NCBI GenBank assembly: GCA_041397775.1
Contig: JAWKWB010000010.1
Location: forward strand, 124,001 to 188,000
From: Ga0077555 sp041397775
GTDB lineage: Bacteria; Pseudomonadota; Alphaproteobacteria; Rhizobiales; Hyphomicrobiaceae
DNA: 64,000 nt
Direction of reading: 5' to 3'
The notes below the pieces were generated by a model. The model was given only the letters and a program-made list of their open reading frames with translations. It had not been told where the DNA came from and made no database searches. Both the position numbers and the translations under genes were made by a program. Below are positions 32,487 to 41,763 of this stretch, in pieces; the first letter of the stretch is position 1, and the number at the start of each line of letters is the position of its first letter.

Positions 32487-32870
32487 ATGCTCACTCCGCT
32501 TGAAATCGCATTCCATGGCGTTGAGCGTAGCGAAGCCGTGGAGACGCGCGTTCGCGAGAAATTCAAGCGGATAGAGGGCCGGTTCGACCGAATAACGCAT
32601 GCCCGGGTGGCGATCGAAGCGCCACAGCGGCGCACGCCACGGCCGAAGTTCTTTCACGTGCGCATCGAGATCGGCATCACCGGCCAGAACCCTGTCCTGG
32701 TGAAGCACGAGCCCGACGGCGACAACGCCCACACGGACGTGATGCTGGCCCTGCGTGACGCCTTCGAGGCGGCTGCGCGCCAGATGGACGCCCTCAACGA
32801 CCGCATGGATCACCCCGCGCGCCACGAGCGCGCACGCCGCAAGCCATCGGGAGAGGGCGAGCGCGCCTGA
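32487..32870 (+). CDS. HPF/RaiA family ribosome hibernation factor (short form)
   Basis: 127-residue protein with the sigma-54 modulation/S30EA fold that binds the decoding centre of the small subunit during stasis. MLTPLEIAFHGVERSEAVETR and the basic second half (RDAFEAAARQMDALNDRM) fit the family. It lacks the C-terminal dimerisation domain of long HPF, so it is the short type. AAAGGA lies 7 bases before the ATG. The upstream FNR-like box suggests production when oxygen falls. Confidence 0.87.
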   Translation: MLTPLEIAFHGVERSEAVETRVREKFKRIEGRFDRITHARVAIEAPQRRTPRPKFFHVRIEIGITGQNPVLVKHEPDGDNAHTDVMLALRDAFEAAARQMDALNDRMDHPARHERARRKPSGEGERA

Positions 32871-32900
32871 AGACGGCGGGCACGTGCCGGCGCCAGCACC

Positions 32901-34193
32901 TCAGGGCGCTGCGCGCTGCACGAGCCAATTGGCCAGGACGCTCGCCGCATCGAGGAAATCGTCGATCTCCATCGCCTCGTGCGGGTTGTGGCTGCCGTTT
33001 TCGTTGCGTACGAACAGCATGCACGAGGGCACCCCGGCAACCGTGAACGTCGCAGTGTCGTGGGACGCGGGACTGGCCAGTTCGCGCGTCGCCAGACCAA
33101 GCCCCGCCGCCGAAGCCAGCAATTGCGACTTGACCTGGGGGTTGGACGGCGCCACGTCCGCACTCGTCCGCTTGCCCAGGTCGATCTCGACGCCCCGCGC
33201 CGCCGCGATGCGGTCCCGCAGCGCCAGGACGCGCGCCTCCAGCGATGCCAGATGCGCCTTGTCATAAGCCCGCACGTCGAGGCTGAGCGTCATCGCGCCT
33301 GCGACCTTGGTCAACGCATGTTCGCTGGCGTCGGTGAAGAAGCGGCCGATCGTGAAGGCCATCGGCCGGCCCGCCGCGTCCTCTTCCTTCCAGATTTCGT
33401 CGAGCCCGAGCGCGAAATCGCTGGCCGCCAGCACCGCGTCGTGGCGGAAGCGGCGCGGCAGGCCGACATGGGCCCATTCGCCCGTGATCGCGATCTCGGG
33501 ATAGCGGAAATTGCCGGGAACACCCGTCCCCACCGCGAACGAGATCCCGCCCTCCACCAACTGCGGCGCCTGCTCGATATGCACCTCCACCCACGCCGCG
33601 ATCTGCGCCGGATCGAGATGCGCCCTGCCGGCCCGCAACGCGGCGATGTCGGCGCCGCATTCGGCCATATGCTCGGCGAGCGGCCGTCCCGTATCCACGC
33701 GGCGGGCGTCCAGCGCACCGTCCGGCAATTGCCCGAAGGCCGCCCGGCTGCCGATGTAGGACACTTCGAACCACACGCTCTCTTCCGCGCGTACTGCCAT
33801 GGTCGTGACATCCATGGCGGGCGTGACGCCGAGGCGCCGTAACGCCTCCTGTGCCACGAGACCGGCCACGACACCGGCTGCGCCGTCGAAGTTGCCGCCG
33901 TTGGCCACCGAGTCCAGGTGCGAACCCATCATGATGGCCGGCGCCGCGCGCTCGCGTCCCGGCAGGGTCATGTACATGTTGGCGGCGTGGTCGCGGCTGA
34001 TCGTCAGGCCCATCCCGCGGGCGATGCGCTCGATCACGCGGTAGCCGAACTGCTCGCCGGCCCCGAACGTGTCGCGCGTGATGCCGATGCCGTTACGGTC
34101 GAGGCTCCCCGCCCTCAGTTCGTCGAAGAGGTCCGCGACCTGCTGCTTCTGGGCCAGAACGGCCTTGCGAACTGCCGCTGCGTCTGGGCGCAT
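32901..34193 (-). CDS. M20 family amidohydrolase (allantoate / N-carbamoyl amino acid type)
   Basis: 430-residue zinc hydrolase. GSHLDSVANGGNFDGAAGVVAG and the EES metal/catalytic motif (AVRAEESVWFEVSYIG), with VEVHIEQAPQL and a final HNPHEAMEIDDF, match the HyuC/AllC subfamily. These enzymes hydrolyse N-carbamoyl amino acids, ureido acids or allantoate. No other pyrimidine, purine or hydantoin genes are adjacent, so the substrate is open. It is separated from a hypothetical gene on the same strand by 150 bases. Confidence 0.92.
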   Translation of the reverse strand: MRPDAAAVRKAVLAQKQQVADLFDELRAGSLDRNGIGITRDTFGAGEQFGYRVIERIARGMGLTISRDHAANMYMTLPGRERAAPAIMMGSHLDSVANGGNFDGAAGVVAGLVAQEALRRLGVTPAMDVTTMAVRAEESVWFEVSYIGSRAAFGQLPDGALDARRVDTGRPLAEHMAECGADIAALRAGRAHLDPAQIAAWVEVHIEQAPQLVEGGISFAVGTGVPGNFRYPEIAITGEWAHVGLPRRFRHDAVLAASDFALGLDEIWKEEDAAGRPMAFTIGRFFTDASEHALTKVAGAMTLSLDVRAYDKAHLASLEARVLALRDRIAAARGVEIDLGKRTSADVAPSNPQVKSQLLASAAGLGLATRELASPASHDTATFTVAGVPSCMLFVRNENGSHNPHEAMEIDDFLDAASVLANWLVQRAAP

Positions 34194-34343
34194 GTCGTGG
34201 TGCTCCGTTCAACGAAAAATAGAATAGTTCACGCTGGCGAGCTTAACGCCGCGGAGCGGTCGGCGTCGACCATCGCCATGCAGTTGCCAAGGAGGCTTGC
34301 CCTGCAAGCGCCGGAACAGGGCCTTGCGGCGCGAATACCGCGA

Positions 34344-34730
34344 TCAGGTGCGCTGCCGCTCGCCCACGATCTGGGCCATCTGGCGCGCGATCATGAGGTC
34401 GAGACGGCCTTCGAACGGCACGGTGAAATAGCTGAGGCCGCGCGGATCGTCCCGCCATGCCGCAAACAGCTCCTGGAACGTTGCGGGCACTTCGGCGGTG
34501 CCGGCGAGATCGCAGACCGTAGCTGCGAGCGCCTCTCCCGTCATCGGCAGGAAGGGAATATCGACGCGCATCTCGCTGCCGTCGGGTTGCCGCTGCCGGG
34601 CGCCTGTCACCATGCAGCATGCGATCACGTCGCCAGCCTCGAAGGTCAGCAGGGCGCCAATGACGAGGTGCGCACCCTCATCGCTTGCCGAGCCCGGACA
34701 GGTCCACCTTTGCCCAACGGTGAATGCCAT
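34344..34730 (-). CDS. Hypothetical protein
   Basis: 128 residues starting MAFTVGQRWTCPG, with GGAGGG 7 bases upstream. It contains FEAGDVIACCMVTGAR, and the second half has PFEGRLDLMIARQMAQIV. There is no signal peptide or membrane helix. I do not recognise a named family; the opening resembles small conserved alphaproteobacterial proteins with a beta-rich start. Neighbours give no functional hint. Confidence 0.6.
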   Translation of the reverse strand: MAFTVGQRWTCPGSASDEGAHLVIGALLTFEAGDVIACCMVTGARQRQPDGSEMRVDIPFLPMTGEALAATVCDLAGTAEVPATFQELFAAWRDDPRGLSYFTVPFEGRLDLMIARQMAQIVGERQRT

Positions 34731-34849
34731 TGCGCCGCCCTCCCTCGCGTCCCCGTCTCGTCGCAGGAAGCAAGACAAAGCGGCGAAAGGGCGACGCCCC
34801 GCCGCCGCTCTCGATGCGTTTCACAGACTGTGGATAAACCGGGTCGGGC

Positions 34850-35305
34850 TCAATTTCCCGACGTCAACCGTATCGGCCCATTGATCCGGCCGGCCCTCGG
34901 CGACGTCACATTTGCAGCGATATCCTGCCGGCTGGCGAGGATGCCTTCATTGAGCAGGGGGGCGTGCGACGGGCATGCCACGCTCGTCACCAGTCCGGTG
35001 GCGCGATCGAGCTGCAAGGCGACGCAATCACGTCCCGTCTGCTCGACGAAGTGCTCTTCCGTCGTGCGGCTGTTGTAGACGACGTCGCGCACGAAGCCCC
35101 AGAAGCCCACGAAGTGCCAGAACACGGCCCCGACCAGGAACCCGACGAGTCCCCAGCCAAGCTGTGTGCGCGCCAGCATTGACACCCACCCGGCGCGGCC
35201 ATTCGACTGGGAATGGGGCGCGTCATGGGTATCGTGCGGCGGCTCATAAGCCTGTTGTGGCAGTGGTTTCTTCACGCGAAGCCCAAGCTCCATTGCAAAC
35301 TGCAT
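34850..35305 (-). CDS. Hypothetical single-pass membrane protein
   Basis: About 151 residues with one strong hydrophobic segment (LGWGLVGFLVGAVFWHFVGF, roughly 50-70) and a following soluble part with two Cys and mixed charge. An N-terminal Pro/His/Gln-rich stretch precedes the helix. The start is uncertain: ATGs at 35305 and 35293 both lack a good ribosome binding site, and both lie inside a 10-bp inverted repeat. The function is unknown. Confidence 0.5.
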   Translation of the reverse strand: MQFAMELGLRVKKPLPQQAYEPPHDTHDAPHSQSNGRAGWVSMLARTQLGWGLVGFLVGAVFWHFVGFWGFVRDVVYNSRTTEEHFVEQTGRDCVALQLDRATGLVTSVACPSHAPLLNEGILASRQDIAANVTSPRAGRINGPIRLTSGN

Positions 35306-35317
35306 GAAGCTTGGGCT
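35280..35317. promoter_or_regulatory. Inverted repeat over a start region
   Basis: AGCCCAAGCT (35280-35289) and AGCTTGGGCT (35308-35317) pair perfectly over 10 bp and enclose both candidate start codons of the 34850-35305 gene. In mRNA this hairpin would hide the start; as DNA it could be an operator. Confidence 0.4.
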
Positions 35318-35462
35318 GATTCTGCTGCCTCGACTAGGCGATGATGGCGACACAAGGCGCACAGTGTGGCTTTTCAACAGCACGTCGTGATGCCCGCGCG
35401 CGTCGCTTGGTCACGTCGTGCGGCTGCCGCCGCCCCGCCATCGAAAGCGCCCCAAATCCGCG

Positions 35463-36251
35463 TCAGATGCGCCGCTCGCCGGGCCCCGAGTGCCCGCGGC
35501 GCGGCTGCACCGGACCACCGGCGCGCACCGGCGGGATCTGCACGCGCGCCGCCGAGCACAGCCGGCGCTGGTTCTCGTTGGCGCCGCACGAACGGTAGGC
35601 CCCATCCTTGGCAAAGCACACGCGCAACTCGCGCAGCCGGTTGCCCTGGCCCCCGCACGACACGGCGATCGAGTCGGGCTTCATTCCCGGATTGGCCTGC
35701 ATGAAGTCGCGCACGATCTCGCCGGGCGAAACGGACAGGACCTGGTTCGGGCGAACGTAGCGCGGCGGCACCCTCACCTTCTCGAACAGCTTCCGCGACA
35801 GCGCGAAATAGGCATCGGCATCCAGACCGGAGCACGTGCCATGCTTGCGGAATTCGTGAATGACGAGGCCCGAACTCGGCATGATGTCCAGCATGCGGTC
35901 GATCGTGCGCTGCGGCACGAAGGGCCTGTCCCGCGTCGGGCAGGACTCCGGCCAGCCACGTTCATGCTGCGGCCACAGCCCGTCCAGCACGAAGGCGTAC
36001 GGGCGGTCCGGCCGGCCATATTGGCACTGCCGCTCGCTGCCCGCCCGCTGGCTGGTGGCGCAGTAGGTCGGGCTCCAGGACATCACCATCGCATAATAGT
36101 CGAAGCGGCCCGCTTCGTTCCTGGGCGGCGCCTGCCGCGAGTAGGGCGCACGACCGCCCGGCCCCAGGCCGAACTGCGCCAGAGCTGAAACCGCACCGAT
36201 GGTCAACAGCGAGAAGGCTGCGATGGCGATACCTGCGCGGCGGCTGATCAT
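35463..36251 (-). CDS. RNase T2 family protein with altered first catalytic motif
   Basis: 262-residue exported protein; the signal peptide ends near ALAQ (about 26 residues). The second catalytic motif HEFRKHGTC (132-139 plus Cys140) is intact. The first motif, normally x-H-G-L-W-P, reads LDGLWPQ: D90 replaces the catalytic histidine, confirmed from the codon GAC. Cysteines for the family disulfides are present. T2 enzymes cut RNA in the periplasm; loss of this histidine usually removes activity, so this copy may be impaired or have another role. ATG 36251 has GAGGGA upstream. Confidence 0.88.
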   Translation of the reverse strand: MISRRAGIAIAAFSLLTIGAVSALAQFGLGPGGRAPYSRQAPPRNEAGRFDYYAMVMSWSPTYCATSQRAGSERQCQYGRPDRPYAFVLDGLWPQHERGWPESCPTRDRPFVPQRTIDRMLDIMPSSGLVIHEFRKHGTCSGLDADAYFALSRKLFEKVRVPPRYVRPNQVLSVSPGEIVRDFMQANPGMKPDSIAVSCGGQGNRLRELRVCFAKDGAYRSCGANENQRRLCSAARVQIPPVRAGGPVQPRRGHSGPGERRI

Positions 36252-36414
36252 GGTTCCCTCGTTCTCTCGCAAGCGGTCACACGTGCGGCCGCGTCACGGC
36301 CCGACCGCACAGATAGCGCGCAATCGTGCAAACACAATCGCGCGCATTGCGAAACTATCGCATGGGACTTTCTTCCGCGAGCCCCCTAATCGAAGCGTGC
36401 CGGCCCGTTGCCGG

Positions 36415-37824
36415 CTATTCCGCGAGCTTGGCGAGAATGCGCGCCCAACTCCTGGCGCCCTTGCGGTAGCTCGTCAGATTGTACTTCTCGTTGGGCGAAT
36501 GGATGCGGTCGTCGTCGAGCCCGTAGCCGATCAGCAGGCTTTCCATCCCCAGCACGTCCTTGAAGGACTGGACGATCGGGATGGAGCCGCCGAGCGCGAT
36601 GAACGGTGCAGGCCGTCCCCATTCCTCCCCCAAGGCCTCGGCAGCGCGCGCCATGTGCGCTGCCTCCGGGTCGAAGGCGATCGCCGGGCTGCCCCGTCCG
36701 CCGATGTAGCGCACCTTGCAGTCGGCGGGCAGCCGTTCCGCGACGAAGGCCTTGATGCCGGCGATGACCTTGTCCGGGTCCTGGCCGGGTACGAGCCGGC
36801 ACGTGATCTTCACCGAAGCCGTCGCGGGGATCACCGTCTTCGAGCCCACGCCCTGGTAGCCGCCGGTGATGCCGTTGAATTCGAGCGTCGGCCGTGACCA
36901 GATCTGCTCCAGCACGCTGTGGCCCTTCTCGCCGGCCGGCACGCTCAATCCGACATTGCCCAGGAATTTCTTGTCGTCGAAATCGAGGCTCTTCCATTGC
37001 TTGAGCTGCTTGGCCGACGGCTTGACGATGCCGTCGTAGAAGCCCGGTGTCTGCACCCGGCCGTTCTTGTCGTGCATGCCGCCGCAGATGTTCACGAGCA
37101 CGCGGATCGGGTTGGCTGCCGCCGAGCCGTAGAGGCCCGAGTGCAGATCGCGCTTGGCGGCGTCGATGACGATTTCGATCGCCGCCATGCCGCGCAACTG
37201 CGTCGTTACCGCGGGCGTATCCTTGTCCCACTGCCCCGTGTCGCATACCAGAGCCAGGTCGCATTTCACCTCGCGCCCGTGCTTCTTGAGGAAGCCTGGA
37301 AGCGACGGCGAGCCGCATTCTTCCTCGCCTTCCAGCAGCACGGTGACGGCGACGGGCAGTTCACCCGCCACCTTCTTCCAGGCCCGCGCGGCCTCCAGGA
37401 AGGTCATCAGCTGGCCCTTGTTGTCCTCCGCGCCGCGCGCGACGATCACCTTGCCGTTGCCTTTCTCCGTGGCGATGCGCGGCTCGAACGGGGGCGTGGT
37501 CCACAGGTCCAGCGGATCGGGTGGCTGCACGTCGTAGTGGCCGTAGAACAGCAGATGCGGCATGCCCTTCGGGCGCTTGGCCCGGTCGTGCGCCACCACC
37601 ATGGGATGCCCCGTCGTGGGCACGACCTTGGCCTCGGCGAACCCGATGGAGCGCAGTTCGTTGGCGCACCAGTCCGCCGCCGTATTGCACTGATCCTTGT
37701 AGGCGGGATCCGTCGAGATGCTCTGGATTCTCAGGAAATCGAAAAGACGGTCGAGGGCTGCATCCTGGCCGGACTGCAGTTCCTTGAGGACGTCGGGCAA
37801 GTGCGCTTGCACAGGGCTCGTCAT
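36415..37824 (-). CDS. M20 family dipeptidase/peptidase
   Basis: 469-residue zinc dipeptidase. YGHYDVQPPDPLDLWTTPPF and GRGAEDNKGQL-like GAEDNKGQLM carry the first ligands, LLEGEEECGS the catalytic Glu pair, and LVCDTGQ a later ligand; the dimerisation domain sits at about 205-360. The close of the chain, DDRIHSPNEKYNL, holds the last His. It resembles the PepV/carnosinase-like cytosolic dipeptidases. It is downstream of hemY in the same direction but separated by a strong terminator. Confidence 0.93.
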   Translation of the reverse strand: MTSPVQAHLPDVLKELQSGQDAALDRLFDFLRIQSISTDPAYKDQCNTAADWCANELRSIGFAEAKVVPTTGHPMVVAHDRAKRPKGMPHLLFYGHYDVQPPDPLDLWTTPPFEPRIATEKGNGKVIVARGAEDNKGQLMTFLEAARAWKKVAGELPVAVTVLLEGEEECGSPSLPGFLKKHGREVKCDLALVCDTGQWDKDTPAVTTQLRGMAAIEIVIDAAKRDLHSGLYGSAAANPIRVLVNICGGMHDKNGRVQTPGFYDGIVKPSAKQLKQWKSLDFDDKKFLGNVGLSVPAGEKGHSVLEQIWSRPTLEFNGITGGYQGVGSKTVIPATASVKITCRLVPGQDPDKVIAGIKAFVAERLPADCKVRYIGGRGSPAIAFDPEAAHMARAAEALGEEWGRPAPFIALGGSIPIVQSFKDVLGMESLLIGYGLDDDRIHSPNEKYNLTSYRKGARSWARILAKLAE

Positions 37825-37920
37825 GGGGGCGCTCTCGAAGGCTCGCGTGGATCACATTCAAGCGGCAAGAGTGCGCAATGGCGTGGCCGACGTCAAAGCC
37901 TGAGTTGCCCAAGACCCATG

Positions 37921-37955
37921 AAAAAGGGCAGGAGCGCCGAAAGCGGCTCCTGCCC
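37921..37955 (-). terminator. Intrinsic terminator of the hemC-hemY operon
   Basis: GGGCAGGAGC/GCTCCTGCCC form a 10-bp perfect stem (37926-37935 with 37946-37955); on the minus strand TTTTT follows at 37921-37925. This is 31 bases past the hemY stop. Confidence 0.9.
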
Positions 37956-37986
37956 GAACGATGCGTGCGGCCGTCGGTGCCGCGAT

Positions 37987-39858
37987 CTATCGCTTCGCCA
38001 TGGAAACCGGCGCATCCGGCTGCAGCATGGCCATCGGCGCGTCGTCGTCGGTCCCTGGATCGTCGGGTGCGCGCGGCGGCGTCACCGTGCGATGCCTGAA
38101 GGGGGTGGCGATATTCGCGCCCGTCCCCGCGGCAGCCACGCTGGCCGATGCCGTCGGGCCCGCGCTTGGCGTATTGGCAGATTGGGCCGGCATCACCGAG
38201 GGCTTCGCCGTGGCGGCTGCTTCGCGCGCGCTGGCGTTGCTGGGACCGGTCACGGGGACGGCCATTGCCGCGGCAGGCGGCGCCTGGCTCGCGCTCTCCG
38301 TCGCCGGCGTGTTGGCCGCTGGTGCCTTCACGGCCGGCTCGCCCGTCGTGGCGGCCTGGGGGGCGGACGCCACCGGATCCCGCTCGACTGGAGGCGGCGT
38401 CGGCTCCGTCGCGACCGGGCGCGCCGTGATGTCGATGACGCCGGGCGCCGCGTCGTCGTCGGAACCGGCCGCCACGTCCTCCGTCAGCCGCCTGGCAAGA
38501 CCGCCGTCCTGCTCCATGCCCAGCGTGACCAGTTCCTCGATCCGCTCGAGAGCCTGTTCGCTGGCGCTGCCGGGCGCGGCTTCCACCGGCACCTTCCATT
38601 GGAAGGCATCGAGGGCCCCCGTCACGGGAGACGTCGGCGCCCAGGCGTCAGCCACGATGCCGTCTGCCGTCCATGCCGGATCGCGCGGCGCATTGACGGC
38701 ACGGGCCAGCCATTCGCGCACGCCGCCCGCATTCTGGTGTTCCTCGCCTTCGATGCGCGCCATCAGCGTGCACACCCGCTGGGTTAGGCGCCCTTCGAGC
38801 AGCGGGCTCAGCGCATGCCGGGCCTCGGCCCAGTTGCGGGCTTCCACGGCGGCCTGGGCGACCGCGATCGGTCCTTCGCTCGAGTGTGGTGCGATGCGGG
38901 CCAGCCGCTTGACGCGATCGAGACGGTCGCGCGGGCTGTCGCCGGGCCGCGCGAAGGCATAGATCAGCGCCAGATCGGGATGCGGCGCGCTCTTCCACGT
39001 GCGCTCGATGATCTTTGCCGCCTTGGCGGTATTGCCGCGCGAGGCGAGCTGGCGGCCGGCGATCACGGCGGCGGGGATGAGATCCGGGGCCAGCCCGTGC
39101 GCTTCCTGCGCCAGGTCCAGCGCCTTGCCGCCGTTCTCGTCTTCCAGCGCCTGCGCCTGTCCCGTCAGCAGCACGGCGCGACGCCGATCCGCATCGGGTC
39201 GCTCGACGTGGCCGTTCTTGCGGCCGATCGCCAGCGTCTCCAGCGCACCCGCCCAATCGCCGTCCTTGCACTGCAGGTCGAACAGCGCGTCGAACGACCA
39301 TGACAGCTTCGCATTGAGCTGCAGTGCGCGTTCCGCGAACTGGCGCGCCGCCTCCCGCTCGCCCTCCCGTTCGGCTTCCAGGAACAGGCCGCGCAGGCCG
39401 AGCTGCTCGGTATCGGGCGACCCCAGCATGGCCTCGAAGATGCGCCGCGAAGTCGCGCGGTCGCCCGAAAGCTGGGCAGCCTGCGCGCGCAGCAGATGTG
39501 TCAGCGGCTCGTTCGGAAGCGCCTTGCGCGCCTGCACCGCATACCGTGTCGCCAGTGACCGGTCGCCCGCGCCGATGGCGATCATGCCGCTCGACAGCGC
39601 ATCGAGGCCGCGCTGCTCGCGGCGGCGCTCGAAGATGCGGCCCATCACCGCCGGGCTCCTCCACACGATGCGTACCAGCGACCACACCATCATGCAGAAC
39701 GCGGTGAACAGCGCCAGGAACAGCACCGCGCGGAACACGGTGGTATCGAGTTCGTAGCCCTGCCACGAGATCGCCAGGGTGCCCGGCCGGTCGGACAACC
39801 AGCTCGCGCCGAACGCCACGACGACGGCTGCGACGAGAAACAGAACGAGACGCAACAT
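37987..39858 (-). CDS. hemY: HemY-like membrane protein with TPR repeats
   Basis: 623-residue protein of the proteobacterial HemY family (not protoporphyrinogen oxidase). Two membrane helices lie at the N-terminus (about 2-18 and 42-62). A TPR-like helical region follows (about 90-420), and the tail (about 470-623) is Pro/Ala-rich and low in complexity. The family is fixed by its place behind hemC and hemD. Its role in haem synthesis is not defined in detail. The ATG abuts the mitofilin stop (TAAATG on the sense strand), so it is translated directly after it. Confidence 0.92.
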   Translation of the reverse strand: MLRLVLFLVAAVVVAFGASWLSDRPGTLAISWQGYELDTTVFRAVLFLALFTAFCMMVWSLVRIVWRSPAVMGRIFERRREQRGLDALSSGMIAIGAGDRSLATRYAVQARKALPNEPLTHLLRAQAAQLSGDRATSRRIFEAMLGSPDTEQLGLRGLFLEAEREGEREAARQFAERALQLNAKLSWSFDALFDLQCKDGDWAGALETLAIGRKNGHVERPDADRRRAVLLTGQAQALEDENGGKALDLAQEAHGLAPDLIPAAVIAGRQLASRGNTAKAAKIIERTWKSAPHPDLALIYAFARPGDSPRDRLDRVKRLARIAPHSSEGPIAVAQAAVEARNWAEARHALSPLLEGRLTQRVCTLMARIEGEEHQNAGGVREWLARAVNAPRDPAWTADGIVADAWAPTSPVTGALDAFQWKVPVEAAPGSASEQALERIEELVTLGMEQDGGLARRLTEDVAAGSDDDAAPGVIDITARPVATEPTPPPVERDPVASAPQAATTGEPAVKAPAANTPATESASQAPPAAAMAVPVTGPSNASAREAAATAKPSVMPAQSANTPSAGPTASASVAAAGTGANIATPFRHRTVTPPRAPDDPGTDDDAPMAMLQPDAPVSMAKR

Positions 39859-41655
39859 TTACTTGGTTCCCTTCTGTCCGCCATTGGCGGGGCCGGCCCC
39901 CAGTGATGTCTTCAGTGCGGTGTCGATGGCCGTCAGCGCCACGTCGACCGCGTTACGCGCCTCGACCTTGGCGAGCCAGTCCCTGGCGGGCGCCTGTGCC
40001 TTGGCCGGCAGCTTCTTGGCCTCGCTCAGAACCATCCCCAGGCGGCCATCCTTCACGGCCGCCTCCATCCGCGCCAGCGTCGCCTCCGTGGAGGTGTCGC
40101 CGGCCTCGTGCGAGGTCTTGCGCACGCGCACCAGTGTCTTGGCGCCCGACATCAGCCGGTCGAGGACCGTGGCGTCGCCCTGCTCGGCTTCCGCATCCAG
40201 GATGGCATTGGCGATCGGGCGGAACGACTGCGCCAGGTCGCCCAGCGTCGGCACGCCCGTCGCCTGATACTTTGCCAGCGGTGCGATGTTGATGCGCGAT
40301 CCCGCGACCTTGCTCACTTCCGCCAGTTCCTTGGCGAAGGGCAGGCCGCGCTCCAGCGTGCGCTTGAGATTGCCCAGCTCCAGCGACAGCACGATGCGCT
40401 CCGCATTCGATTTGCGGTCGGCCTCCGCCTTCAGCACGCCGTCGACGTTCGTCTCCAGTTTGGCGATACGCTGCGTGACGGGCGCGACGGCAGCGGACAC
40501 GTCTGCGGGCTTGGCGGCGGCCTTGACCTGGGCTGCCAGCTCCGCCCGCGCCGCATCGAGCGCGGTCTTGGTGGCGGCCGCATCCTCGCGCACCGCCTTC
40601 AGGCCGATCTCGAGCTGATCGGCGGCCGTCTTGAGCTGATCGAGGCGGCTCGCCATGCGGTTGGTTTCGGTCCGCAGCGAGGCCACCTCGCGGTCGATGC
40701 GCTGCGTGCCCGCGCGCGCGGCCTCGGCCGCCTCGGCACCAGCCGTGATGCGCGTGTCGATTTCCTGCGTCAGGTCCTTGCGTTGCGCCGCGAGGCGGTT
40801 CTCCAGCGCCGTGCGCAGGTCCGCGACCTGTCCCGTGAGCTGGGCGAGCTGCGGCAGGCGTCCCGCCTTCAGCGGATCGGCGGCGGCGGCCGACGCCATG
40901 CCCGACAACTGCTCTTCGAGCTTGACGATACGTCGCAGCGCATCCTCGCCGGGACCGCCCTTGGCGCCGGCGGCCTTGAGCGCTGCGTTCTCGGCGGCGA
41001 GCTTGCCCTGGGCGTCCTTGAGCGCGGCCAGTTGACCGCCGAGATCTTCGACGCGGGCGAGCGCGGCCTTCACCTCCGGCGAGGCAGCCGCCGCTGCCGG
41101 CGGTGCTGCGGCAGCCGCGATGCGCTCGCGCATCTGCTTCTCGAGCGTTTCGATACGTGCCACGTCCTGCGGTGCCGTGCGGGGCTCCACTTCGGCGGGC
41201 TTCTGGGGTGCAATGCCCAGCAGCGGCTGCAACTGGGGCGCCGCGACGACGGCGAGGCCGCCGCCGAGAATGCCGGCCGCCATGTGCGTGACGAAGCGGC
41301 CGAAGCCCGATCCTTTGCTGGCGGGCGGCGGCGCGCCCGCGGCACCGGCCTTGCCGGCGGCATCCGCGGATTTGGCAGCGCCGGCGGCGGCCTTTGCTGG
41401 CTCGGCTGGCTTGGCAGCGGCACCCGCGCCTGCGCTCGCACGACCTTGCGCCCCCGTCACGGCCGCATCGGCCGCGGCAACTTTCGCCGCGGTCTCGGCG
41501 TTGGTGTCCTTCGCTTCTGTCGCTTGGGCCGCCTTTGGATCACTGACGACGGTGGCCTTGAGGTCGATGGTCGCAAAAGGCCGCTTCGTTCCGCTCGCCT
41601 CGGGCGAGCTGCGCTCGGGCCCCTTCGACGGCTGGTCCTTCTTGTTGTCCGACAT
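39859..41655 (-). CDS. Alphaproteobacterial mitofilin (Mic60-like, COG4223)
   Basis: 598-residue inner-membrane protein. An Ala/Pro/Lys-rich cytosolic region (1-115) is followed by one membrane helix (FVTHMAAGILGGGLAVVAAP, near 125-145), long coiled coil (about 170-430) and a conserved C-terminal helical mitofilin domain (about 440-590). Its position between hemD and hemY is the classic alphaproteobacterial Mic60 locus. Mitochondrial Mic60 shapes cristae; bacterial versions are linked to intracytoplasmic membrane formation. ATG 41655 has AAGGAGG 11 bases upstream. Confidence 0.9.
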   Translation of the reverse strand: MSDNKKDQPSKGPERSSPEASGTKRPFATIDLKATVVSDPKAAQATEAKDTNAETAAKVAAADAAVTGAQGRASAGAGAAAKPAEPAKAAAGAAKSADAAGKAGAAGAPPPASKGSGFGRFVTHMAAGILGGGLAVVAAPQLQPLLGIAPQKPAEVEPRTAPQDVARIETLEKQMRERIAAAAAPPAAAAASPEVKAALARVEDLGGQLAALKDAQGKLAAENAALKAAGAKGGPGEDALRRIVKLEEQLSGMASAAAADPLKAGRLPQLAQLTGQVADLRTALENRLAAQRKDLTQEIDTRITAGAEAAEAARAGTQRIDREVASLRTETNRMASRLDQLKTAADQLEIGLKAVREDAAATKTALDAARAELAAQVKAAAKPADVSAAVAPVTQRIAKLETNVDGVLKAEADRKSNAERIVLSLELGNLKRTLERGLPFAKELAEVSKVAGSRINIAPLAKYQATGVPTLGDLAQSFRPIANAILDAEAEQGDATVLDRLMSGAKTLVRVRKTSHEAGDTSTEATLARMEAAVKDGRLGMVLSEAKKLPAKAQAPARDWLAKVEARNAVDVALTAIDTALKTSLGAGPANGGQKGTK

Positions 41656-41763
41656 TGCTACTGCAGCCTCCTTGCGACGCCATCCCGAACCGTCGACAGA
41701 AAACACGAGGGATGCGCAATCTCGCGCGCTTGTGAAAGGCGCGTCGATGCCGAGGGTAAACGA

